This document shows, piece by piece, positions 1-5,367 of a stretch of 5,572 nt of DNA (its first letter is position 1; each line of letters begins with the position of its first letter). The notes below the pieces were generated by a model. That model saw nothing but the letters and a program-made list of their open reading frames with translations, was not told the DNA's origin and did no database searches. Position numbers and translations under genes: made by a program. Origin of the DNA: Actinomycetes bacterium (GTDB lineage Bacteria; Actinomycetota; Actinomycetes; Propionibacteriales; Propionibacteriaceae); NCBI GenBank assembly GCA_023412435.1, contig JAEYNS010000283.1, forward strand, positions 1 to 5,572, read 5' to 3'.

Positions 1-1516
1 CGTCCAGCACCAGCAGCCGGGCCCTGCCGAGGGTCACCCGCAGCAGCGCGCGGGCGACCGCGATCCGGCGGCGCTCGCCGGCCGAGACGCCTTCGGCTTC
101 GTCGCCGATCGGCTTGTCCAGCGCCAGGTGCTCCGCACCGGCCAGCCGCAGCGCCTCCCGCAGCGCGGTGTCGGTGGCCTCGGGGTGCCCGAGCCGGACG
201 TTGTCGGCGACCGTCCCTGCGAGCAGCCCGGGCTGCTGGCCCACCCACGCAACCCCGTGGGCGACGCTGACCGTTCCGCGGGTGGGGCGCAGGAACCCCA
301 TCACGAGGTTGAGCAGGGTGGTCTTGCCGCACCCGCTGGGTCCGGTGAGCGCCACCACCTCGCCGCGGTGCACGTCGAGCGAAATCGCCGGGAGTGCCGG
401 GGTTGAGGAGCTGGGGTAGGTGTGCGAGAGGTCCTTGACCGCCAGCACCACACCGGGCGCGAGGGACGTCATGGGGACTGTCCCTCCCAGGGCGGAATCG
501 GGAGGTTCCGCAGGGACTGAGGGACTGTCCCCAGTGCTGGTGCCGGGCTGAGCCGTGGCCGGCTCCTCCGCCGCCTCGATCAGCTCGAAGGCGGCGTCGG
601 CCGCGGCCATCCCGTCCGCCGCGTCGTGGTAGTGCACTCCGACCTGACGGACGGGGAGGTACGCCTCGGGCGCGAGGATCAGGACGAACAGCGCGGTGGC
701 GAGGTCGAGGTCGCCGAAGACCACCCGGAAGCCGACCGTCACCGCGATCACCGCCACCGACAGGGTCGCCAGCAGTTCCAGCACCAGCGCCGACAGGAAC
801 GAGATCCGCAGCGTGAGCATCGTCTCGCTGCGGTGGGCGGTCTCGGTGCGCCGCAGCCCCTCGGCCTGCGCCCTCGCCCTGCCGAACACCTGCAAGGTGG
901 GGAGCCCGGCGACCAGGTCGGCGAAATGGGCGGCGAGCCGGGTCTGGACCGCCCACCGCCGCCTGGTGACGGCCTCGGTGGTCCAGCCGACCAGCGCCAT
1001 GAACACCGGGATCAGCGGCAGCGTGAGGGCGAGGATCACCGCCGAGGTGAGGTCGGCGCCGAGGATCGCCACCCCGACGATGAGCGGCACGGTCACCGCG
1101 AGGACGAGCTGCGGCAGGTACTTCGAGAAGTAGCCGTCCAGCCCGTCCAGTCCCTGGGTGACGAGGGTGATGAGTCCGCCCGTGCCCGCCCCCGAATCCA
1201 CCGGACGGGCCAGCCGCGCTGCCATGATGTCGCGCCGCAGCTGCGACTTGACGGCGGCCGCCGCCCGGTGCGCCAGCCACTCGTTCGCCCAGGCCAGCAG
1301 GGCCTTGCCGGCGAACACTGCCGCCAGACCGCCGGCCGCCCACGCCAACGAGGCCGTCGTGCCGGTCGCGAACACGTCGGCCACCGAGTGGGAGACCAGC
1401 CACGCCTGGCCCAGGGTCAACAGCGCCGTGACGCTGCCGACGGCGACACCCGCGACCAGGTAGGTCCTGGTGGCGCGGGCTCGCCGCAGCAGACGGGGGT
1501 CGATCGGCCCCGCCAT
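1..1516 (-). CDS. cydD: CydD, ABC transporter half for cytochrome bd assembly (partial, C-terminus off left edge)
   Basis: The minus frame is open from the ATG at 1516 to the left edge, giving 505 residues. CydD pairs with CydC in an inner-membrane ABC exporter needed to assemble cytochrome bd; its substrate is described as cysteine/glutathione, and more recently as heme. The start reads MAGPIDPRLLRRARAT, typical of actinobacterial CydD. A six-helix membrane domain covers about residues 18-300. The ATPase domain follows: Walker A GPSGCGKTT at 392-400, Q-loop at about 427-428, and the signature VSAGERRR at 477-484, a CydD variant of LSGGQ. Walker B RLLVLD ends at D505, the last full codon. The D-loop, H-loop and C-terminus are missing only because the window ends. 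The start codon shares one base with the cydB stop (TGATG) and no clear Shine-Dalgarno is seen, so translational coupling is likely. The linker at about 326-352 carries an unusual insert (see 473-532). Whether it is a CydD alone or a CydD-CydC fusion cannot be told. Confidence 0.95.
   Translation of the reverse strand, partial: MAGPIDPRLLRRARATRTYLVAGVAVGSVTALLTLGQAWLVSHSVADVFATGTTASLAWAAGGLAAVFAGKALLAWANEWLAHRAAAAVKSQLRRDIMAARLARPVDSGAGTGGLITLVTQGLDGLDGYFSKYLPQLVLAVTVPLIVGVAILGADLTSAVILALTLPLIPVFMALVGWTTEAVTRRRWAVQTRLAAHFADLVAGLPTLQVFGRARAQAEGLRRTETAHRSETMLTLRISFLSALVLELLATLSVAVIAVTVGFRVVFGDLDLATALFVLILAPEAYLPVRQVGVHYHDAADGMAAADAAFELIEAAEEPATAQPGTSTGDSPSVPAEPPDSALGGTVPMTSLAPGVVLAVKDLSHTYPSSSTPALPAISLDVHRGEVVALTGPSGCGKTTLLNLVMGFLRPTRGTVSVAHGVAWVGQQPGLLAGTVADNVRLGHPEATDTALREALRLAGAEHLALDKPIGDEAEGVSAGERRRIAVARALLRVTLGRARLLVLD
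473..532. repeat. REP-like palindromic element inside the cydD linker
   Basis: Two identical 11-bp palindromes, GGGACTGTCCC at 474-484 and 521-531, bracket a larger foldback. In the foldback, GTCCCT (480-485) pairs with AGGGAC (512-517) and GCGGAA (492-497) pairs with TTCCGC (506-511). This leaves a six-base bulge at 486-491 and an eight-base loop at 498-505. The layout resembles REP/MITE-type dispersed elements. It is read in frame as a Pro/Ser/Gly-rich stretch, about CydD residues 329-348, between the membrane and ATPase domains. Codons here and just beside it (ACT, AGT, TCA, CCT, GAA, GAT, GGA, ACA) often end in A/T, unlike the rest of cydD. Mobility is inferred, since only one copy lies in this window. 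Confidence 0.6.
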
Positions 1517-2598
1517 CAGCCCGCGAGCGCGGGCGCGTGGTCGTCGTCAGGGATGTTGTCGACGCTGAGCGGCCGGCGGAACACCCAGTAGGTCCAGATC
1601 GTGTACGCCAGCACGATCGGGACGAAGATCGCGGCCGCGATCAGCATGATGAACAGGGTCGAGTCCTGGGAGGCCGCGGTCGCCAGGTTGAGGACGAAGT
1701 CGGCACCCTCGGGGTTGGCGAAGCCGAGGTTCGGGAACATGGCCCAGAAGATCCCGGCCGCGACCGCGAGGGTCGCCACCGAGGTACCGGTGAAGGCCAC
1801 CCCGGGCCGCTCGCCCCGTCCGACGAACCACCAGCCGACGACCAGCCCGCCGGCCGCCACCACGAGCAGCACCCAGCCGAGCCACCCGGTGGGGTGGACG
1901 AATGCGTTCTGAGCCACCAGGAAGACCGCACCGCCGGCGATCGCCACCAGGCCGATCACCCCGGCGAACTTCTTCGCCCGCTCCTGCACGACGCCCCGGG
2001 TCTTCACCGTGAGGTAGATCGAGCCGTGGAACAGGAACAGGACGACCAGCACGACGCCGCCGAGCAGGCCGAACGGGCTGAACAGCTGGAGCAGGTAGGG
2101 CGCGGGGCTCAGCTTGAACAAGGCGGTGGTCGCCTCGGCGGTGGCAGGCGGCAGCGCCTCCACCGGCAGGCCGATGAGGAAGTTGGCGAAGGCGACGCCG
2201 AACACCAGCGACACCACGAACGAGCCGACCGAGGCCATCGTGTCGAAGGTGCGGCGCCAGCTCGTCTCCGGGTGCTTCGAGCGGTACTCGAAGGCGACGC
2301 CGCGGACGATCAGTCCGACCAGCACGAGGAACAGCGGCAGGTAGAGGCCGGAGAACAAGGTGGCGTACCACGCCGGGAAGGCGGCGAACATCGCGCCGCC
2401 CGCGGTCAGCAGCCAGACCTCGTTGCCGTCCCACACCGGGCCGATGGTGTTGACGATGACCCGCTTCTCCTTCTCGGTCTTGCCGAGGATGGGGATCAGC
2501 ATGGCGACGCCGTAGTCGAAGCCCTCGAGGATGAGGTACCCCGTCCACAAGACGGCGATCAGGACGAACCAGACGATCTGCAAGGTGGTGAAGTCCAT
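1516..2598 (-). CDS. cydB: Cytochrome bd quinol oxidase subunit II
   Basis: This 360-residue integral membrane protein is the second subunit of cytochrome bd, which oxidises quinol and reduces O2 to water at the membrane with high oxygen affinity. The N-terminus carries the family motif GFDYG, with D28 matching E. coli D29. The next motif, IGPVWDGNEVWLL, contains W56 and D57, which match the conserved W57/D58 of E. coli thought to belong to a proton path. Eight or more hydrophobic segments follow, and the end has the conserved YTIWTYWVFRRPL before a short acidic tail. Length is close to the usual 340-380. The ATG start is preceded by GAGGAGG at five-base spacing, and the preceding cydA stop lies 10 bases upstream. 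The stop overlaps the cydD start by one base. The CydA partner gene is directly upstream, so the assignment is firm. Confidence 0.97.
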   Translation of the reverse strand: MDFTTLQIVWFVLIAVLWTGYLILEGFDYGVAMLIPILGKTEKEKRVIVNTIGPVWDGNEVWLLTAGGAMFAAFPAWYATLFSGLYLPLFLVLVGLIVRGVAFEYRSKHPETSWRRTFDTMASVGSFVVSLVFGVAFANFLIGLPVEALPPATAEATTALFKLSPAPYLLQLFSPFGLLGGVVLVVLFLFHGSIYLTVKTRGVVQERAKKFAGVIGLVAIAGGAVFLVAQNAFVHPTGWLGWVLLVVAAGGLVVGWWFVGRGERPGVAFTGTSVATLAVAAGIFWAMFPNLGFANPEGADFVLNLATAASQDSTLFIMLIAAAIFVPIVLAYTIWTYWVFRRPLSVDNIPDDDHAPALAG

Positions 2599-2603
2599 GG
2601 CTG

Positions 2604-2611
2604 CCTCCTCA
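2604..2611 (-). promoter_or_regulatory. cydB Shine-Dalgarno overlapping the cydA stop codon
   Basis: Read on the minus strand, TGAGGAGG contains both the cydA stop (TGA, 2611-2609) and a strong ribosome binding site, GAGGAGG (2610-2604), five bases before the cydB ATG. A ribosome ending cydA sits on the cydB start site. This suggests coupled, matched synthesis of the two subunits and fixes the cydB start. Confidence 0.8.
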
Positions 2612-4117
2612 GTAGGCGAAGCTCAGCGGAGCGTCGTCGTCGGTCAGCACCTTGGGCTCGTTCGCCTCGGGCAGACCGAGCTTGATGTACTTCAGCAGCA
2701 GCCGCACCTCGACCACCGCCAGGGTGCCGTAGATCAGGGTGAACAGCACCATGGTGGCGCCGACCTCGAAGGCGCTGACGCCGGGGGAGACGGCCGACAT
2801 GGTGGTGAGCACGCCGTTGACGATGAACGGCTGGCGGCCCATCTCGGTGAAGATCCAGCCGAACGAGTTGGCGAACAGGGGCAGCAGCGGGGAGGCGATC
2901 ATCATCGCCGTCCACCACGGCGTCGACCCCGGCAGCCGGCCCTTGCGCAGGGTGAACAGGACGAACGCGGCGATGGCCATGCCGGCGAAGCCGAGCCCCA
3001 TCATGAACCGGAAGGTCCAGTAGGTGATCGGGATGTTCGGCGCCCAGTCCTTGACACCGATCGCGTCCAGTCGGGCCCGGGCCTCCATCTGCAGCGGGTT
3101 CAGCGGGTTGACGACGCGGCCGTTCTCGAAGTCGGCGCGCAGGTCGTTGACGCCCTCGACGCGGCCGTCCCAGGTGCCGGTGGCGAGGAAGGAGAGCACG
3201 CAGGGCACCTTGAGCGACCAGACCTCGCGCTGGCCGTCCAGCGTGCCGATGGTCACCACCGAGAAGTCGGCGCACTCCCCGTCGCCGCCCTCGCTGTGGT
3301 ACAACGCCTCGGCGGCTGCCATCTTCATCGGCTGCACATCGGTCATGATCTTGCCCTGGATGTCGCCGGTGATCAGGATGCCGACCGAGGCGACCAGCAG
3401 GATCCAGGCGCCGAACTTGGTGGCGAACCGGTGCGCGGAGACGTCCTCGGCGTGGTCGGTGGTGGCCTTGCCGGCGCGGTCGGCGGCGTTCAGCTTCGCC
3501 AGGTGCCAGCCGCTGACGCCCATCACCAGGCCGCCGGCGGTCATGTAGGCGCCGAACAGCACGTGTGGCAGCGTGACGAGGTTCACCGGGTTGAGCAGGA
3601 CGGCGCCCAGGTCGGTCATCTCGGCGCGGTCGGTGGCGGGGTTGAAGGCGGCGCCGACCGGGTTCTGCATCCACGAGTTGGCGGCGAGGATGAAGACCGC
3701 CGACACCATCGTCCCGATCGCCGCCAGCCAGATGCACATCAGGTGGAGGCCACGGGACAGCCGGTCCCAGCCGAAGATCCACAGGCCGAGGAAGACCGAC
3801 TCGAGGAAGAACGCCAGCAGCGCCTCGAGCGCGAGCGGGGCGCCGAAGATGTCACCCACGAACCTGCTGTACTCGCTCCAGTTCATGCCGAACTGGAACT
3901 CCTGCACGATGCCGGTGACCACGCCCATGGCGAAGTTGATCAGGAAGAGCTTGCCGAAGAACCTCGTCAGGCGCAGGTACCGCGCCTGACCCGTGCGGTA
4001 CCAGATCGTCTGCAGCACAGCGACCAGCATCGACAGTGCGATGGTGATCGGCACGAAGAAGTAATGGTAGACAGTCGTGATCCCGAACTGCCATCTGGCT
4101 AGGGTTTCCGCGCTCAC
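2609..4117 (-). CDS. cydA: Cytochrome bd quinol oxidase subunit I (short Q-loop type)
   Basis: This 502-residue protein is the heme-carrying catalytic subunit of cytochrome bd. Visible key residues, with E. coli numbers in brackets: H18 (H19), a high-spin heme ligand; E98 (E99) and E106 (E107), the proton/heme region; H185 (H186) and M372 (M393), the heme b558 ligands; and R370 (R391) in YWTFRFM. The Q-loop motif GDIQGK at 251-256 is followed by QPMKMAAAE, whose K265 and E270 match the quinol-site K252 and E257. A second motif, FTEMGRQP, lies at 423-430. The Q-loop lacks the long E. coli insert, so this is the short type. It holds two cysteines, C282 and C306, recalling the disulfide in the mycobacterial enzyme. 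The start is GTG at 4117, matching the homologous N-terminus (LARWQFGITTVYH). No Shine-Dalgarno precedes it, and a leaderless mRNA is likely. It is the first gene of a cydABD operon, divergent from the BlaI-type gene. Confidence 0.97.
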   Translation of the reverse strand: MSAETLARWQFGITTVYHYFFVPITIALSMLVAVLQTIWYRTGQARYLRLTRFFGKLFLINFAMGVVTGIVQEFQFGMNWSEYSRFVGDIFGAPLALEALLAFFLESVFLGLWIFGWDRLSRGLHLMCIWLAAIGTMVSAVFILAANSWMQNPVGAAFNPATDRAEMTDLGAVLLNPVNLVTLPHVLFGAYMTAGGLVMGVSGWHLAKLNAADRAGKATTDHAEDVSAHRFATKFGAWILLVASVGILITGDIQGKIMTDVQPMKMAAAEALYHSEGGDGECADFSVVTIGTLDGQREVWSLKVPCVLSFLATGTWDGRVEGVNDLRADFENGRVVNPLNPLQMEARARLDAIGVKDWAPNIPITYWTFRFMMGLGFAGMAIAAFVLFTLRKGRLPGSTPWWTAMMIASPLLPLFANSFGWIFTEMGRQPFIVNGVLTTMSAVSPGVSAFEVGATMVLFTLIYGTLAVVEVRLLLKYIKLGLPEANEPKVLTDDDAPLSFAY

Positions 4118-4129
4118 GGCCGCATAGTA
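4117..4129 (-). promoter_or_regulatory. Putative leaderless promoter of cydABD
   Basis: On the minus strand, a -10-like TACTAT (4129-4124) is followed by six bases (GCGGCC) and then the GTG start of cydA at 4117. Transcription would begin at or next to the start codon, which agrees with the absence of a Shine-Dalgarno. No convincing -35 hexamer is seen 16-19 bases upstream. The -10 is overlapped by the proposed operator at 4128-4144. Confidence 0.5.
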
Positions 4130-4144
4130 CTACCGCGTGTCGGA
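4128..4144 (+). promoter_or_regulatory. Candidate BlaI-type operator A (cydA side)
   Basis: TACTACCGCGTGTCGGA is a 17-bp imperfect dyad: TACTAC, five bases, then a degenerate GTAGTA-like half. It matches operator B (4183-4199) at 12 of 17 positions in the same orientation. Staphylococcal BlaI/MecI sites have a TACTAC...GTAGTA core, and this box differs in spacing and in the second half. It covers the edge of the cydA -10, so binding should block cydA transcription. The function is inferred. Confidence 0.5.
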
Positions 4145-4182
4145 GCGGCTGGTCGAGATGGTCGGACTGGGGGTAGTTCTAC

Positions 4183-4199
4183 TACTACGTTATGTCGTA
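4183..4199 (+). promoter_or_regulatory. Candidate BlaI-type operator B (repressor side)
   Basis: TACTACGTTATGTCGTA is an imperfect dyad with half-sites TACTAC and GTCGTA, one mismatch from the perfect TACTAC/GTAGTA pair, across a five-base centre. It overlaps the -35 position of the BlaI-type gene. Just upstream, at 4173-4185, a perfect 13-bp palindrome (GTAGT-TCT-ACTAC) shares its right arm with this box, so a second dimer could bind next to it. Autoregulation of the repressor is the expected role. Confidence 0.55.
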
Positions 4200-4229
4200 C
4201 CCCGTCAGTTCGCGCCTATCATGGGCGGA
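4194..4229 (+). promoter_or_regulatory. Putative leaderless promoter of the BlaI-type gene
   Basis: A -10-like TATCAT at 4217-4222 is followed by GGGCGG and then the ATG at 4229, so the transcript would start at the A of the start codon. A weak -35 candidate, GTCGTA (4194-4199), lies 17 bases upstream, inside operator B. No separate ribosome binding site is visible. The spacing is the same as in the divergent cydA promoter. Confidence 0.5.
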
Positions 4230-4549
4230 TGCCGGTCTTGGGTGAACTCGAGAGCGCCGTGATGGATGTGCTGTGGTCCCGTCGCGTGCCGCTGAGCGTG
4301 CGTGAGGTGCACGACGTGCTCATCCGCCAACGCGACCTGGCCTACACCACCGTGATGACGGTGCTCGACCGGCTCAGCAAGAAGGCGATCACCAACCGTG
4401 AGCTCGAGGGGCGGGCCTGGCTGTACAGCCCGGCGATGTCGCGTCCAGAGCTCTTCGCCGCCGAGATCACCGACCTGCTGGACGCCCTGCCGGCCGCCGA
4501 GCGGGCGGACGTGCTGCGCCGGATCACCGCTTCGCCTCCCGAGAGCTGA
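4229..4549 (+). CDS. BlaI/MecI/CopY-family transcriptional repressor, short form
   Basis: This is a 106-residue winged-helix DNA-binding protein. The N-terminus (LGELESAVMDVLW, residues 4-16) and recognition-helix region (AYTTVMTVLDRLSKK, 38-52) are classic for the family. The wing RELEGRAWLYSP follows at 57-68. BlaI-type repressors bind as dimers to TACTAC/GTAGTA dyads and are released when a membrane BlaR1-type protease cuts the C-terminal domain. This protein is about 20 residues shorter than usual. Comparison with staphylococcal BlaI places the gap in the dimerisation domain, after LLDAL (83-87), removing the stretch with the Asn-Phe cut site. No blaR1-like gene lies beside it in the window. 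It is divergent from cydA with paired operator-like boxes between them, so its likely targets are itself and cydABD. Mycobacterial BlaI is reported to control ATP synthase genes, so a respiratory target has precedent. Family assignment is firm and the targets are inferred. Confidence 0.9.
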   Translation: MPVLGELESAVMDVLWSRRVPLSVREVHDVLIRQRDLAYTTVMTVLDRLSKKAITNRELEGRAWLYSPAMSRPELFAAEITDLLDALPAAERADVLRRITASPPES

Positions 4550-4556
4550 GTCCCCA

Positions 4557-4632
4557 CCCGCCGAGGGCTTCCCTCACCCACCGAGAGCTACCACTGGAGG
4601 GTAGCTTTCGCCGCTTTGGGTAGCTCTCGCCG
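4557..4632. repeat. Cluster of four related 15-16 bp modules in opposing orientation
   Basis: Two forward modules, CCCGCCGAGGGCTTCC (4557-4572) and CCCACCGAGAGCTACC (4577-4592), start 20 bases apart. Two reverse-oriented modules, GGGTAGCTTTCGCCG (4599-4613) and GGGTAGCTCTCGCCG (4618-4632), start 19 bases apart. The forward pair can fold onto the reverse pair in more than one register. The same core recurs as the hairpin at 4930-4963. The cluster follows the BlaI-type stop within 10 bases, so it may serve as its transcription end or be a dispersed intergenic repeat. Confidence 0.6.
4582..4629 (+). terminator. Possible terminator hairpin after the BlaI-type gene
   Basis: CGAGAGCTACC (4582-4592) pairs perfectly with GGTAGCTCTCG (4619-4629). 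In a tighter alternative, GAGAGCTACC (4583-4592) pairs with GGTAGCTTTC (4600-4609) through one G-U pair and a seven-base loop. No T-tract follows, which is common for actinobacterial hairpin terminators but leaves the role uncertain. It lies 33 bases after the repressor stop. Confidence 0.45.
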
Positions 4633-4667
4633 TCGTAAGTGGTCCTCGGCGCTTCGGTGGGTGTCGA

Positions 4668-4687
4668 ACGGACGCGGCCGCGTTCGT
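4668..4687. promoter_or_regulatory. 20-bp near-perfect palindrome upstream of the small ORF
   Basis: ACGGACGCGGCCGCGTTCGT is symmetrical in 9 of 10 base pairs with no central gap; the exception would be a G-U pair in RNA. It ends 46 bases before the small ORF at 4734. Candidate roles are an operator or a zero-loop dyad. A -10 element is not clear nearby, so the promoter of the small ORF is not defined. Confidence 0.35.
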
Positions 4688-4733
4688 CGTCCTGGTAGGG
4701 CGCGGATCCGGCGCCCCGAGCAGGAGGCAGGAG

Positions 4734-4928
4734 ATGCTGGAAGCAATCGTTCGTCGCGGCTACCCCGAACTCGCACACGCGGTGGTCAGGGACCTGGTTC
4801 GCGAGCAGGAGTTGCTGGAACGCGCCGCAGCCCGAAGGGCGGCCCGGTGGGCGGCCCGCCGGGCCGGGCTGGCCCGTTGGCTGGGGTGGCGCTCCGGCTC
4901 CGACCCGTCCGCCGAGAGCCGGCCGTGA
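4734..4928 (+). CDS. Small Arg/Ala-rich protein of unknown function (64 aa)
   Basis: I do not recognise a family. The 64-residue product begins with a helical, mixed-charge part (MLEAIVRRGYPELAHAVVRD and on to about residue 30). A very basic stretch follows, rich in Ala, Arg and Trp (about 31-53, including RRAARWAARRAG and ARWLGWR), and the tail is short and polar. The pattern fits an amphipathic cationic helix that could bind nucleic acid, membrane or a partner protein. Support for it being real is a strong AGGAGG (4722-4727) six bases before the ATG and a terminator-like hairpin two bases after the stop. It lies 184 bases after the BlaI-type gene, separated by hairpin repeats, so it is probably transcribed separately. 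No signal peptide or cysteine is present. Confidence 0.6.
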   Translation: MLEAIVRRGYPELAHAVVRDLVREQELLERAAARRAARWAARRAGLARWLGWRSGSDPSAESRP

Positions 4929-4929
4929 A

Positions 4930-4963
4930 CGCCGAGGGCCACCCGGATGGGTGGCCTTCGGCG
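4930..4963. terminator. Strong hairpin between convergent genes (bidirectional terminator candidate)
   Basis: CGCCGAGGGCCACCC (4930-4944) and GGGTGGCCTTCGGCG (4949-4963) form a 15-bp stem with a GGAT loop and a single G-U pair. It starts one base after the small ORF stop and lies 32 bases beyond the stop of the convergent yqeY-like gene at 4996, the usual place for a shared terminator. No T-tract is present on either strand. The 12-mer GGATGGGTGGCC at 4945-4956 is repeated exactly at 4983-4994. Confidence 0.65.
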
Positions 4964-4995
4964 CGATCGGTTGACTTCGGCGGGATGGGTGGCCG

Positions 4996-5367
4996 TCAGG
5001 GCGTGGCCGAGTAGCTGTCGAGCCGGTCCTGGAGGGCGAGCGCCTCGGCCTTGAGCGTCAGCGCGGCGTCGACCCGGCCGTGGCTGCGCATCCGGTCGGC
5101 CTCGTCCAGGCGCCGGGTGACCTCGGCGCTGGCGAGTGCGATCATCTCGGCGTCCGACAGTTCGCGGACGATCCGCTCGGCGTAGCCGAACTGGACGGCG
5201 CCCGCGACGAAGTCGCTGGCGGCCCCGACGACCGCCGGCTCGGTCACGTACGTCACCTCGGCGTTCTCGATGGCGCCGATTGCGCTCCGGACGGCGTTCA
5301 GCGCCACCTTGTCGCGCCGCTTCATCAGGCGGGTCAGGTCGGCCCGCAGGTAGCTGAGCAGGGTCAT
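4996..5367 (-). CDS. GatB/YqeY-domain protein, short form
   Basis: The 123-residue product resembles the N-terminal helical domain of YqeY-like proteins. It starts LRADLTRLMKRRDKVALNAVRSAIGAIENAE (about 7-37 in pieces), with the family's basic helix, Arg-Ser motif and Asn-Ala-Glu. Later, ELSDAEMIALASAEVTRRL and a helix ending EALALQDRLDS match the usual LTDEEVI...E...R and E...L..YL pattern. Typical YqeY is about 150 residues with a second small domain similar to the GatB tail, and that part is missing here. YqeY's role is not firmly known; the relation to the amidotransferase subunit GatB suggests tRNA or RNA binding. The ATG at 5367 follows GAGGAG with a six-base spacer. The gene is downstream of a HEAT-repeat gene on the same strand and has its own MerR-type promoter. 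Confidence 0.8.
   Translation of the reverse strand: MTLLSYLRADLTRLMKRRDKVALNAVRSAIGAIENAEVTYVTEPAVVGAASDFVAGAVQFGYAERIVRELSDAEMIALASAEVTRRLDEADRMRSHGRVDAALTLKAEALALQDRLDSYSATP

Noticed and set aside
626..1591. Plus-strand open frame (321 codons) opposite cydD
   Set aside because: It is antisense to the cydD membrane domain, has no recognisable motif, and has composition typical of a mirror frame.
1537..2685. Long plus-strand open frame (382 codons) opposite cydB
   Set aside because: It is antisense to a clear cydB, and its low-complexity charged composition marks it as a shadow frame.
3754..3768. GGGAC...GTCCC inverted repeat inside cydA, similar to the cydD element
   Set aside because: It encodes the conserved WDRLSRGLH segment with normal codons and lacks the rest of the element, so it is a chance match.
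2531..4102. Long plus-strand open frame (523 codons) opposite cydA
   Set aside because: It lies fully antisense to cydA, which has all family motifs. The predicted peptide is His/Gln/Asp/Arg-rich with no domain, the usual shadow of a GC-rich gene.
4123..4125. ATG on the minus strand eight bases upstream of the cydA GTG
   Set aside because: It is out of frame with CydA. The conserved N-terminus LARWQFGITTVYH follows the GTG at 4117.
4118..4228. Search for a Rex (NADH-redox) or Fnr-type site before cydA
   Set aside because: No TTGTGA-N6-TCACAA-like or TTGAT-N4-ATCAA-like sequence is seen in the divergent region.
4616..5014. Plus-strand frame of 132 codons overlapping the small ORF
   Set aside because: It runs through the repeat cluster and the terminator-like hairpin, has no ribosome binding site at its start, and competes with the better-supported ORF at 4734.
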